Source: a virus. Taken from it: 22,625 nucleotides of DNA. The position numbers were made by a program, and so were the translations under genes. The notes under the pieces are model-generated. The model did not search any database and was not told the origin of the DNA. It was given only the letters and a program-made list of their open reading frames with translations. The stretch is from positions 1 through 22,625 of IMG/VR virus record IMGVR_UViG_3300044716_000918, one strand, 5' to 3'. Below are positions 7,428 through 15,202 of the stretch, in pieces (the first letter of the stretch is position 1; each line of letters begins with the position of its first letter).

Positions 7428-10400
7428 TGCCGACGAGCCTGATCGAGTACGAGTACCGCGTCCACGACGGCACGACGGCGCTCGCGACGTTCTACGGCGC
7501 CACCGGCGGGGCGATGCTCGTCGCGTCCTCGGTGGCGGGCGGCACGAATCCGTGGCTGACGGAACCGCCGGCGGGCGACGGCACCACGATTGATCCGCTC
7601 ACCGGCAAGACGCGCGCGGGGGCGTGGTCGGTCAGCATTGGCGACCCAGTTACGAGCGGCACTGATCGCCTCGTCACCAGCGTCCTCGAGGACGCGACGC
7701 GGGGCTGGCGGTCGCGGCTGACCAGCCGGCGCGCCTTCGTGCGCGAGCGGATCGATGGCGGCGCGTGGGTCACGTCGTGGGTCGGCTTCGTCGCGCGCGT
7801 CCGGTACACCACGGCCGCGACGGTGCAGATCGGGCACACCGACAGCCCCGCGCGCGACAAGGACGCCGCGGCGGCCACGCAGCGGCCGACCGAGACGGTG
7901 GCGGCCTACGTCACCCGCTGGCCGACGCGCGCCTGCCTCGCCGGCGGCCCCATCCGCGGCGGGTGGCTCTTCCGGCAGGATCCGGGCGGCTGGGATGTGC
8001 TGGTCGAATCGCAGAGCGGCGGGTTCACGGTGCTCCGGGTGACCAGCGCCTACGCGGCCCCGAGCTTCCAGCGGCGCACGGTCAACATGTTCGCGCCGAT
8101 CCAGACGCTCAACGATGCGGCGCGCGGCTACTTCGTCGGCTCGGCGCTCCTTGGCGGCAGCTTCCCGCGGCTCACCGTCGAGACGTTCACGCCAGGCGGG
8201 GCGAGCACGTTCAGCGAGCCCGTGGTGCTGGCGTCGCCCATCTACGTGCCGAGCGTGCCGAGCGGCCCCGGCCCCGTGCTCGGCGGCACGCCGCAGTACT
8301 ACGACCCGACGCTCTTCTGCTCGCAGGAGCGGATCACGGTGGCCGGCACGGTGGGGTCGGTCGGGCAAGTGCGCCGGCTGCGCGTGCTGGCGCTGGACCC
8401 GTCGGAGGCGTTCCCGGTCTACACGACGGCGCACCCGGTGACGCTGGTCGAGACCTTGCTGGTCGAGCAGGGGCTCACCGTCGATGCGACCTCGCGGGAC
8501 GCCGTGCGCGACCTCGTGGGGCAGTCCGCGCGCGTCTCGGTCCGGATCGCCTCGGTGCGCAACTTCTGGCGCTTCGCGGAAGAGTTGCTGGCGCCCTACG
8601 GCGTCGCGCTGCGGGCGATCGCCGACGGGTCGGTCGGCTTCGTCGCCATCCGGCGCACCACGAGCAGCCTGCCGTCCATCACCATCACGCAGGCGGACAT
8701 CGCCGAGACCGACGGCGCGGGGATCTACGAGGTCGAAGAGCAGTCCGTCGTCGCCCGGGTGGCGTTCTCGTCGGTGCTCTACGGCCTCGCCAGCCCGTCG
8801 GACCAGAGCGGCCCGCCCGACGGCGTGGTCGCGCAGCCGATCCGCGTCGAGCGCGAAGCGTGGGACCTCGGGAGCGAAGAGGCCCCGCGCACGCTCACGC
8901 TCGAGGCCGACGCGATGTTCCACGTGGACGGCCAGCTCGAGTCGGACGCGCCGCGCCTCGGGACCGCCATCGCCCAGGACGCCTTCTTGCGCTCGCGGGG
9001 CGGCACGGTCCAGATCGGCGAGCTGCTGGTGCGACGCGGCACGACGCCGGCCGCGCTCCGGGTCGGCGACGAATGCTTGGTCAACCTCCCGCACCTCCCG
9101 CACCGCAACAAGCGGATGGGGGACGACGGGAGCGTGCCCGCGCGTGTCGCGACGGTGGTCCGCGCTCAGGTGGAGCCCGAGTGGGTCCGGCTGCAGCTCG
9201 CGGACGCGGGCTCCGCCGCGATCGACAGCGGGGCGGCGCCGACGGCCACGGTGGCGCAGGATGCGACCTTCCCCCGGCAGTGCGTGGCGCTGACCATCAC
9301 CAACGCCGCCACGCTCAACACGGCGGGGCGCGGCGTCCGGGTGCAGGTCGCCGTCACGAGCGGCGCCGCGCCGGCATCCACGGCATACACGGACCTCGTC
9401 GCCTACGCGCCGGGCGCGGTGCCGACGACGGCCGAGCGCCTCGGCCCCTTCACGCCCGGCCAGACGGTCTATCTGCGCCTGCGCGCCGAGCAGGCGGGGC
9501 TCCGCCCAGGCGCATGGCAGACGGCGATCTCGGCGGCGTTGGCGACGCTGCCGGCGCCGTCCGGCGTGACGGCCACGTGGGGCGGCCCGCCGAACCGGTG
9601 CGACATCACCTGGACGAACGGCGACGCGACCGCCTTGGTCGTCGTCGCGGTGCGCCGCACGGTCGATCCCGCCCCCGGGCGGACGATCGATGTGCTCCCG
9701 GCCGGATCCAATCGGCTGCGGGTGCATCGGGAGGCGGACGCCGACGTATTCGCGGCCTTCGGGACCGGGTACACCGTGGAGGTGTGGCATCTCGACCAGC
9801 TCACCGGGCAGGCGTCGGCGCGTGCCACGGCGACGGTCACGCCGAGCGACACCGGCACGCTGGCCGTCGATGCCCCCGCGGTCGAGATCATCAGCCCGAG
9901 CGGCAACCCGACGGCCGGCGCCCCGACCGGCATCGAGCTCTCGATCGCCACCGGCGCGACCGGCGAGCCGATGACGGTCTGGCGCGGCACGACGAGTACG
10001 CGCGCCAGCGCGACGCGCATCGCCATTCTCGACCCCGACACGACGACGTTCCGCGACTACCTCCCGGCCGACAACATCACGCGGCACTACTGGGTCGAGT
10101 ACCTGCGGGTCAACGTCAACCTGCTGTCCTTCCTGCAGGGCTACGCTGGCTCGGCCATCCCGGGCCCGCTGCGCGATCAAGCCGGGACGGCGGACAGCCC
10201 GCGCCCGACGGTGTCGATGGTCGGCGGTCAGGTCTACCGGCAGACGCCGGCGGCGTTCGCGTCGGCCACGCCTGGCGGAAGCATCGGCGGCACCGGCACC
10301 ACCAACCGCCTCGCGAAGTGGTCGGGGGCGTCGACCCTCGCCGACAGTGTCCTCGAGGACGACGGCACGCACGCCTTCCCCTCGGCGGACGCGACGCGGG

Positions 10401-11197
10401 ACTTCGGCACGGCGGCGCGGCGGTGGCGCGACATTCGCGCGAGCCGGGATGTGTACGTCGGGGGCGCGCTCACGGTTGGCCCCGGCTCACTGTCGCAGTT
10501 CAGTCGCTCCGTCAACGGCACGGTGGTCGGCCTCATTGGGCCGTCGCGTGCGATTCGCATCGAAACCGACGCCACTCTGGCGACCATCGCGGGCGTCGAT
10601 ACGACGCTTTTCGCTTCGTTCCAGCCGCTTGGGTTGAACGGTAGCGACCTCCGCCTGTTTACCGGCGGCACGGAGCGCGCGCGCCTCCACGCTTCCGGCG
10701 GCATCTCCCTGCTTGACGCCACGGACCCGAGCGCAGGCGTTGTGCGCGTGGCGGGGGACCTGCAATCGACCGGGCGGCATCGTGCCGGCTTGGGAGCCAA
10801 CGGGTTCGTGCAAGCGCACCCGGGCACGGCCAGCTTTTCCGGCTACTACGAGTTCTACCGGCCGGCAGGGACGCGCGTCGGCTACATCGGCTTTGCGGGC
10901 ACGAGCGGCGGATCGGACACCGGGACGATTCCCTACGTGGCTGGAGTGCACGCCTTCACCGGCCATCTCCGGTTTGCGAGCGACGCGACACACGACATCG
11001 GCGCGAGCGGCGCGAACCGCCCACGCGACGGCTGGTTCTCGCGCGACCTCACGGTGGGGGCGGCGCTGGCGGTCACGGGGGCATCCGCACTCGCCGGGGG
11101 CGTCACCGGCCGTAGCGGCACGCGCGTCCCTGAGATTTACGTGCAGGCCACTGATCCCGGCGCTGTCGGGGCCGGGGCGATCTGGATTCAGACGTGA
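7427..11197 (+). CDS. Tail hub / host-recognition fibre protein
   Basis: 1256 aa, the largest gene. It starts TGATG-coupled to the preceding gene. Residues 1 to ~700 are beta-rich and resemble a tail hub (EYEYRVHDGTTALATFYG; DPLTGKTRAGAWSVSIGDPV; a helix with FWRFAEELLAPYGVALRAIADGSVGFVAIRRTT). About 705-800 and 805-900 look like fibronectin-type or Ig-like sandwiches (PSGVTATWGGPPNRCDITWTN). From ~950 (GGTGTTNRLAKWSGASTLADSVLEDDG) it becomes a fibre shaft: FGTAARRWRDIRASRDVYVGGALTV and later GWFSRDLTVGAALAVTG repeat a tail-fibre phrase seen in trimeric shafts. The end (VPEIYVQATDPGAVGAGAIWIQT) resembles a fibre tip. Base composition drops in the distal part. Function in receptor binding is inferred from architecture. 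Confidence 0.8.
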   Translation: MPTSLIEYEYRVHDGTTALATFYGATGGAMLVASSVAGGTNPWLTEPPAGDGTTIDPLTGKTRAGAWSVSIGDPVTSGTDRLVTSVLEDATRGWRSRLTSRRAFVRERIDGGAWVTSWVGFVARVRYTTAATVQIGHTDSPARDKDAAAATQRPTETVAAYVTRWPTRACLAGGPIRGGWLFRQDPGGWDVLVESQSGGFTVLRVTSAYAAPSFQRRTVNMFAPIQTLNDAARGYFVGSALLGGSFPRLTVETFTPGGASTFSEPVVLASPIYVPSVPSGPGPVLGGTPQYYDPTLFCSQERITVAGTVGSVGQVRRLRVLALDPSEAFPVYTTAHPVTLVETLLVEQGLTVDATSRDAVRDLVGQSARVSVRIASVRNFWRFAEELLAPYGVALRAIADGSVGFVAIRRTTSSLPSITITQADIAETDGAGIYEVEEQSVVARVAFSSVLYGLASPSDQSGPPDGVVAQPIRVEREAWDLGSEEAPRTLTLEADAMFHVDGQLESDAPRLGTAIAQDAFLRSRGGTVQIGELLVRRGTTPAALRVGDECLVNLPHLPHRNKRMGDDGSVPARVATVVRAQVEPEWVRLQLADAGSAAIDSGAAPTATVAQDATFPRQCVALTITNAATLNTAGRGVRVQVAVTSGAAPASTAYTDLVAYAPGAVPTTAERLGPFTPGQTVYLRLRAEQAGLRPGAWQTAISAALATLPAPSGVTATWGGPPNRCDITWTNGDATALVVVAVRRTVDPAPGRTIDVLPAGSNRLRVHREADADVFAAFGTGYTVEVWHLDQLTGQASARATATVTPSDTGTLAVDAPAVEIISPSGNPTAGAPTGIELSIATGATGEPMTVWRGTTSTRASATRIAILDPDTTTFRDYLPADNITRHYWVEYLRVNVNLLSFLQGYAGSAIPGPLRDQAGTADSPRPTVSMVGGQVYRQTPAAFASATPGGSIGGTGTTNRLAKWSGASTLADSVLEDDGTHAFPSADATRDFGTAARRWRDIRASRDVYVGGALTVGPGSLSQFSRSVNGTVVGLIGPSRAIRIETDATLATIAGVDTTLFASFQPLGLNGSDLRLFTGGTERARLHASGGISLLDATDPSAGVVRVAGDLQSTGRHRAGLGANGFVQAHPGTASFSGYYEFYRPAGTRVGYIGFAGTSGGSDTGTIPYVAGVHAFTGHLRFASDATHDIGASGANRPRDGWFSRDLTVGAALAVTGASALAGGVTGRSGTRVPEIYVQATDPGAVGAGAIWIQT

Positions 11198-11715
11198 GCC
11201 TCGGCACCTTCGTCCGCAACGCGGGCAACACGGCGTGGGTCGAGGTCAACCGCGCGCTCGGGGCCACGTCCAACCTGCTCTGTGTGCGTCGCGCGGACAA
11301 TGCGGCGTGGCTACGCACGGACAACAACACGATCAAGCGCGCGTGGGCGCGCAATGCGGGCAACACCGGCTGGGTGGTGCTGTGGGCGCCGATCTTGACG
11401 ACGCCATCCGCCCCGGGATTCTCTGGCTTCCAAATCAATCCGCCATTTACGACGCCGGTCCGCCTCAACGTATCGGCGCTGGAGGCGTCCCCGGTCGTGT
11501 CAATCAATTTCACGATTGACTGGCGCGTGCCCCTCGGATCGTGGAGTGTGCTTGAAAACGCGACCCTTGTGCCCACGGACACGGACGCGACCCTCGATTG
11601 GGATCCCGGAGCCGACGGCACCTACGAGTTCCGCTGTCGGTATCGCTACACGGACGGCACGGACTTCGGGCCGTGGTCCTCATACACCACCATAACCATC
11701 GATGTCTTTATCTGA
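11194..11715 (+). CDS. Small tail-tip protein with N-terminal NAGNT-W repeats
   Basis: 173 aa, GTG start overlapping the fibre stop (GTGA). The first 62 residues hold three related units: RNAGNTAW at 8-15, RRADNAAW at 32-39 and RNAGNTGW at 53-60. Aromatic-glycine repeats like these are common in phage tip proteins. The rest looks like an Ig or fibronectin-type sandwich (INFTIDWRVPLGSWSVLENATLV, TYEFRCRYRYTDGTDFGPWSSYTTITI). The gene is less GC-rich than its neighbours, with AT-rich stretches around 11417-11455 and 11500-11520. That suggests exchange of the receptor-binding tip. Name uncertain; tail tip assignment is positional. Confidence 0.65.
   Translation: MSLGTFVRNAGNTAWVEVNRALGATSNLLCVRRADNAAWLRTDNNTIKRAWARNAGNTGWVVLWAPILTTPSAPGFSGFQINPPFTTPVRLNVSALEASPVVSINFTIDWRVPLGSWSVLENATLVPTDTDATLDWDPGADGTYEFRCRYRYTDGTDFGPWSSYTTITIDVFI
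11215..11374 (+). repeat. Diverged direct repeat in the tip gene
   Basis: The 25-nt segments at 11215-11239 and 11350-11374 are near-identical and encode RNAGNT(A/G)W. A third, more diverged copy lies between them and encodes RADNAAW. The differences are mostly at wobble positions, so the unit is an old in-gene duplication under protein-level selection. Confidence 0.6.
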
Positions 11716-11902
11716 TCATTGCTCTCGCGTGCGGCCGCTGCTCGTGGCCGTCGCCATCGTGCTGGCCCTCGCCGCGTGTCGCACCGCGCCGACCGCGCCA
11801 TGCGCCGACCGCCGGGTCGTGGTGGGCCGTGACACGCTGCGGGTCGTGTGTGACCATGACGGCCGCTCGATCCCCGTCCCCACACCCCCCACCGCGCCGT
11901 GA
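11702..11902 (+). CDS. Small proline-rich lipoprotein, o-spanin (Rz1-like) candidate
   Basis: 66 aa. A hydrophobic signal (VRPLLVAVAIVLALAAC) ends in a lipobox with Cys26, so the mature lipoprotein would have 41 residues with seven prolines, several clustered at the C-terminus. Rz1 of lambda has a 40-residue proline-rich mature form, a close physical match. It is expected to be anchored in the outer membrane and to pair with a coiled-coil inner-membrane protein to fuse the envelope after endolysin action. The gene overlaps the tip gene by 14 bases and leads the lysis cluster. A GTG at 11729 would give a shorter signal peptide and is the alternative start. Mature Cys residues beyond Cys26 (two) could form a disulfide. 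Confidence 0.6.
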   Translation: MSLSDHCSRVRPLLVAVAIVLALAACRTAPTAPCADRRVVVGRDTLRVVCDHDGRSIPVPTPPTAP

Positions 11903-12105
11903 CGATGCCTATCTGGACCCTTGTGAGTTACGAACTGGTGCTCGCCACCGGCACGCTCCGCTCGACCATCCGCCGCGACGTGGACGGCGACACGATCACG
12001 CGCCACGTTGACGTACCGCAGCCGCCCGGCGACGATTGGACCGACACCGACGCCTGCGCCGCCATCGCCGCCGCGCTCCCCATCGGCCACGTGGTGACCC
12101 CGTGA
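11899..12105 (+). CDS. Unknown small protein in lysis region
   Basis: 68 aa from a GTG that overlaps the lipoprotein stop; an ATG two codons later (11905) is also possible. The protein begins with alternating hydrophobic residues (PIWTLVSYELVLATGTLRSTI), then a charged loop (RRDVDGDTITRHVDVPQPPGDDW) and a short helix (DACAAIAAALPIGHV). No signal peptide or membrane segment is convincing. Its coding nature is supported by the GTGA coupling at both ends. I do not recognise a family. Confidence 0.55.
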   Translation: MTMPIWTLVSYELVLATGTLRSTIRRDVDGDTITRHVDVPQPPGDDWTDTDACAAIAAALPIGHVVTP

Positions 12106-12320
12106 GCGCGCCGGTCGTGGTGCCGATCCCCGCCCGCGCGCGTGAGGCGCTGGCGATGGCCGCGCGCGAGGTCGCGCAGGCGCAGCGCGCGCAAGCTGAC
12201 CTGCTCGCGGGCGTCCTGCTCGCCGCGTCCGACGTGGACCTCGCGCGCGTCGCGCGGTGGGACCTCACCGACGACGGCATCACCCTGACCCTTGCCGAGC
12301 CACGCCCCGATGCCGAGTGA
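12102..12320 (+). CDS. Unknown small helical protein
   Basis: 72 aa from the GTG at 12102 (GTGA overlap). The middle is a long amphipathic helix rich in Ala, Arg and Gln (RAREALAMAAREVAQAQRAQADLLAGVLLAASDV), followed by a strand-like end (RWDLTDDGITLTLAEPRP). No membrane segment is strong enough to call. It sits directly before the membrane proteins of the lysis cluster and overlaps the next gene by 11 bases. Family not recognised. Confidence 0.55.
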   Translation: MSAPVVVPIPARAREALAMAAREVAQAQRAQADLLAGVLLAASDVDLARVARWDLTDDGITLTLAEPRPDAE

Positions 12321-12570
12321 CGTTTCCCCCGCGCCCGCCGTGGACCTGACCGGCCTCGCCCAGATCGCCGGAGCGCTCATCGCCATCGTGACGGCGCTCA
12401 CCTACCTCGTGCGGCTGGGCAAGCTCGTCCAACTGCTCGACACGCTCCACCGCGATGTGACGGACATGCGGCGCGCCCTCGACACGCACACGCAATCCAG
12501 CGCGCGGCAGTCGGCGGAAATCGTCGCGCTGCGCCGTGAGCTCGACCTCCTGCGCGAGGGCCTGACATGA
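12310..12570 (+). CDS. Membrane plus coiled-coil protein (i-spanin or holin-accessory candidate)
   Basis: 86 aa. The ATG at 12310 lies 11 bases inside the preceding gene. One hydrophobic segment (about residues 16-34, LAQIAGALIAIVTALTYLV) is followed by a long charged helix with heptad-like leucines (LVQLLDTLHRDVTDMRRAL, IVALRRELDLLREGL). This N-in, TM, then periplasmic helix plan is that of Rz-type inner-membrane spanins, though it is shorter than lambda Rz (153 aa). It lies two genes after the Rz1-like lipoprotein and directly before the putative holin. It may instead be a holin or antiholin-like accessory. Confidence 0.55.
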   Translation: MPSDVSPAPAVDLTGLAQIAGALIAIVTALTYLVRLGKLVQLLDTLHRDVTDMRRALDTHTQSSARQSAEIVALRRELDLLREGLT

Positions 12571-12827
12571 CCCGCCGCTTCCTGTCGTGGCTGGGCAGCC
12601 TGCCGACCACCAACGCGCGCATTGCGGTCACGCTGCTGTGCACCATCGCCACGTGCGCCCGCGTGGTGCTCGCGCGCGAGTGGCACCCCGACCCCGAGTG
12701 GCTGGTGTTCCTCGCGTCCATGTCGGGGATCGACGTACTGCAATTTAGCGCCAAGCGCGTCACGGATGCGACGCATACCGCCGCGCGGCAGACGGCGACA
12801 CATCCGACGCCAGGGGGCCAGCCGTGA
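12567..12827 (+). CDS. Holin (probable)
   Basis: 86 aa, ATGA-coupled. Two hydrophobic stretches, about residues 17-36 (ARIAVTLLCTIATCARVVLA) and 45-60 (WLVFLASMSGIDVLQF), are joined by a short polar turn with REWHPDPE; the C-terminus is polar (KRVTDATHTAARQTATHPTPGG). Small size, two membrane segments and position immediately before the endolysin gene are those of class II holins, which form the membrane holes that release the endolysin. The sequence gives no specific family name. Confidence 0.65.
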   Translation: MTRRFLSWLGSLPTTNARIAVTLLCTIATCARVVLAREWHPDPEWLVFLASMSGIDVLQFSAKRVTDATHTAARQTATHPTPGGQP

Positions 12828-13324
12828 CCCGCCTCGGGCTCGCCCCCGCCCACGTGCGCGCCGCGCGGGTGTCGTCGCTCGACGGCCTCGCGCCCGGTTT
12901 CCGCCGCAAGCTGGACCAGCTCCTCAGGGATATGCGCCTTGACGGGCATCGTCCGCTCGTCTTTGAGACGATGCGCACCGACGCCCGCCAGTCCTACCTC
13001 TACGGCTACGGCCGCACGTGGGACGACGGCCGCGGGATCGTCACCAACAGCCGCACCGGCGCGACGACGTGGCACGGCTACGGCCTCGCCGCGGACCTCG
13101 TGTGCGCCGACCGCCTGCACGACGCCACGGCGGGCTTCTGGCGCTCCATGGACTCGCACGCGCGATACGTCGGCCTTGAGTGGGGCGGGCTGTGGGCGTC
13201 CTTCCCCGACCGGCCGCACGTGCAGTGGTCCCCGATGCGCCGCTCCCCCTCGGCTGACGTGGCCCAGCGGCTGTACGCGGCGGGCGACATCGCTGAGGTC
13301 TGGCGTAGAGTCGGCGCCGCGTGA
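12824..13324 (+). CDS. Endolysin, M15-family peptidase (L-alanyl-D-glutamate/VanY type)
   Basis: 166 aa, GTG start overlapping the holin stop. Zn-peptidase signature: H84 and D91 in TWHGYGLAADLV, the general base E119 in GLEWGGLW and third ligand H132 in FPDRPHVQW, the layout of M15C-type cell-wall peptidases such as T5 endolysin and CwlK. The first third is helical (FRRKLDQLLRDMRLDG), followed by the ExMRTDARQSYLYGYGRT stretch usual in this family. There is no signal peptide or membrane anchor, so export should depend on the holin next door. It cleaves peptidoglycan stems; the exact bond is by family similarity. Confidence 0.92.
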   Translation: MTRLGLAPAHVRAARVSSLDGLAPGFRRKLDQLLRDMRLDGHRPLVFETMRTDARQSYLYGYGRTWDDGRGIVTNSRTGATTWHGYGLAADLVCADRLHDATAGFWRSMDSHARYVGLEWGGLWASFPDRPHVQWSPMRRSPSADVAQRLYAAGDIAEVWRRVGAA

Positions 13325-13470
13325 GTCGCTTCCGCGTGATCGGCGTCGGTGAGGATCTCTTGGGGGAGCTCGAGGCCCCCGATCCCGACACCGCGTGGGG
13401 CGAGGCCCGCCGGCGCTGGCCGTGGCGCATGCTGCGGATCGAGCAGCTCCCCGAGCGCGACGCGGCGTGA
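13321..13470 (+). CDS. 49-aa protein of unknown function
   Basis: GTG at 13321 overlaps the endolysin stop and its own stop overlaps the next GTG, so it is coupled on both sides. The product is charged and Trp-rich (FRVIGVGEDLLGELEAPD, then DTAWGEARRRWPWRMLRIEQLPE) and has a beta-helix-beta look, with no membrane segment. Third codon positions are almost all G or C, as in neighbouring genes. No family recognised. Confidence 0.6.
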   Translation: MSRFRVIGVGEDLLGELEAPDPDTAWGEARRRWPWRMLRIEQLPERDAA

Positions 13471-13790
13471 TCCCCGTCCCGGCCGTCGACGCCGCGATCG
13501 CCGACCGCCGGCTGCGGGGCGCGGCGCTGGCCGTGCTGGTCTACTGCTGGCGGCACGCCGTGCTGTCACACGAGACGTGGCGGATCTTCAAGATCGACGC
13601 GCACGAGACGCCGCTCGCCCGCGACCGCGTGACGATCTACCGCGCGCTCGACGACTTGAGACGGGCCGGCTACGTCGAGCGCCACCCGTCCGAGCTGCAG
13701 GCGTGGCGGCTCCGGTGGGACCCGACGCCAGTTTCACTTCTGAAACCGCTCGACGCGGAATGTGACGGCGAGGGCGAAGCGGTCGCGTGA
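13467..13790 (+). CDS. Winged helix-turn-helix protein
   Basis: 107 aa from the GTG at 13467, which overlaps the previous stop. Residues 14-32 form a helix (RRLRGAALAVLVYCWRHAV), residues about 51-66 (ARDRVTIYRALDDLRR) look like the recognition helix, and AGYVERHPSELQAWRLRW reads as the wing strand pair; this pattern 'yraLddLrraGyv' is typical of winged helices in MarR/replication-initiator-like or transcription-factor domains. The C-terminal 20 residues are acidic. DNA binding is inferred. Its location between lysis and tail-adhesion genes, in the late operon, is unusual for a regulator. Confidence 0.65.
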   Translation: MIPVPAVDAAIADRRLRGAALAVLVYCWRHAVLSHETWRIFKIDAHETPLARDRVTIYRALDDLRRAGYVERHPSELQAWRLRWDPTPVSLLKPLDAECDGEGEAVA

Positions 13791-13823
13791 TCCTGCGGGC
13801 GTCACCCTCGACCCCGACGCCTC

Positions 13824-14387
13824 ATGTCCGCTGCTCGCTCGATCGCCCTCGCCACCGACGCCGTCATGGCGCGCGTCGGCCTGCCTCGCCCGGAGCTGCG
13901 CTCCGGCGTGACGCTCCTCGGCCTCGTCACCGCGCGCCTCTACGACGCGCAGGGCCGCCTCGTCCGCGAGGACCACGGCAAGAACATCATCCCGAACGTC
14001 GGCCTCCAGTACATCCTCGAGAACGACGTGATGGCGACGACGCTCTTCGTCGGGCTGCTCGCCAACTCGCCGTCGCTCTCGGCGACCTCGACCGGTGCCA
14101 CGATCACGCTGACCGACGTGCCGTTCTCCGAGACGGTCCGGCCGACGTGGACGAAGACGCGCACGAACCAGACGATGTCGAACTCGGCCGCGCTCGCGCG
14201 CTTCAGCTTCACCGGCGCGGGGACGAACGGCATCGGCGGCGCGTTCATCTCGGCCAGCTCGAGCAAGACCGACGCGACGGCGGGCAACCTGATCGCGGCG
14301 CGGGCGTTCGCCGGCGGCAACTTGGGCGCGGTGGCGAACGGGTACACGCTCGACATCCAGTACGACATCACGCTCAGCTCGTCGTAG
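13824..14387 (+). CDS. Virion structural protein (tail/decoration type)
   Basis: 187 aa. The protein has an N-terminal helical segment, a hydrophobic beta segment (VTLLGLVTARLYDAQGRLVRED), KNIIPNVGLQYILENDVMATTLFVGLLANSPSL, and ends in strands including GIGGAFISASSSKTDATAGNLIAARAF. The ordered phrases '(K)N.(I/V)..n.gL.y.l....t.fvGL', then 'f.tv.Ggfis.ss.k..t.G.l.aa..F', match a frequent phage structural family with no assigned biochemical role. An alternative GTG start at 13787 exists only in another frame. It opens the row of beta-rich genes beyond the lysis cassette. Confidence 0.65.
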   Translation: MSAARSIALATDAVMARVGLPRPELRSGVTLLGLVTARLYDAQGRLVREDHGKNIIPNVGLQYILENDVMATTLFVGLLANSPSLSATSTGATITLTDVPFSETVRPTWTKTRTNQTMSNSAALARFSFTGAGTNGIGGAFISASSSKTDATAGNLIAARAFAGGNLGAVANGYTLDIQYDITLSSS

Positions 14388-14389
14388 TC

Positions 14390-15202
14390 GTGAGCCCGTG
14401 TGTACTGACGGCCCCGCTGTCGGGCGGGGGCGGGGGCGGCGGCGTCACCCCTGACTTCTTCGTGGACTGGCGCACGGCCACGGGCACGGGCGGCACGGCC
14501 GTCAGCGACGGCGGGAAGCTCGGCACGCGGTCGTGGAACGGCGTCGATCCATACTGCAACGTCATCAGCGCATCCGGCCTCGGCTTCCCGTCGGGCATGA
14601 CCAACGTCATGCGCGTCACGTTTAACAACGCCGAAGGAGATGCGCAGTGGCAGGGGTCGGCGTTTCCTGAAATCAGCGTCGGGCAGACGCGGTGGTTTCG
14701 CGTGTACATGCGCGCGGACTACCCGAATGGCGCGGGCATCGGGAGCGGGTTCCATCCGTATCAGGCTGCGCTCAACGTCGCGTGGGAGTTCAAGCCCATC
14801 AGCCCCGGCGCGTCCACGTTCCGGTTCAGCTTTCAGCCGCGCGGGGTCGCCGAAAGCTTCGACTGGATGGCCGCGCCACTCCGCACCACGCTTCGGATCG
14901 ATCACAGCATGGAGCGGATCAGCAGCACGCAGGTCCGCTTTGCCGCCATCAACGTGTACGACGTGGCGGGCACGTTGCTGGCCGACGCGACGGACTTTCT
15001 CGAAAGCACCACGGGTCCCGACACGCTCGCCAGTGTGCAGCCCGTCGTCACGCTGTCGGACCTCACGCAGGACCTGCGCGGCATCCTAATCGGCAACAAC
15101 GGGCCGTTTGGCAACACCTACGTCGGCGGCGCGCTGGACTGGGGCGGTTTCGCCACGGCCATCGGCGGCACGCCCGGCCCCTACAACGCGAGCACCGGCT
15201 AA
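14390..15202 (+). CDS. Putative carbohydrate-binding/ConA-like fibre protein
   Basis: 270 aa from the GTG at 14390, two bases after the previous stop. It has a short N-terminal leader with a Gly-rich linker (LSGGGGGGGV), then FFVDWRTATGTGGTAVSDGGKLG and TRWFRVYMRADYPNG, a pattern of alternating strands with aromatic and polar residues like jelly-roll lectin/polysaccharide-lyase-type domains. Further strands include FRFSFQPRGVAESFDW, RISSTQVRFAAINVYD and the C-terminal YVGGALDWGGFATAIGGTPGPYN. Catalytic residues are not recognisable, so binding is a better guess than cleavage. It lies in an array of tail adhesion-like genes. The fold assignment needs a structure comparison. Confidence 0.55.
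   Translation: MSPCVLTAPLSGGGGGGGVTPDFFVDWRTATGTGGTAVSDGGKLGTRSWNGVDPYCNVISASGLGFPSGMTNVMRVTFNNAEGDAQWQGSAFPEISVGQTRWFRVYMRADYPNGAGIGSGFHPYQAALNVAWEFKPISPGASTFRFSFQPRGVAESFDWMAAPLRTTLRIDHSMERISSTQVRFAAINVYDVAGTLLADATDFLESTTGPDTLASVQPVVTLSDLTQDLRGILIGNNGPFGNTYVGGALDWGGFATAIGGTPGPYNASTG

Noticed and set aside
5319-10372. Very long leftward open frames (up to about 1000 codons) opposite the tape measure and fibre genes
   Set aside because: Arg/Ala/Gly-rich translations with no domain, fully antisense to well-supported genes. Such frames are expected on the opposite strand of GC-rich coding DNA.
13787-14389. A GTG at 13787 that overlaps the preceding stop and opens a 471-codon frame into the 14390 gene
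   Set aside because: Before 14390 the frame is a His/Arg-rich shadow of the 13824-14387 structural gene, whose own sequence has real domain features. The gene from 14390 has its own GTG after the previous stop.
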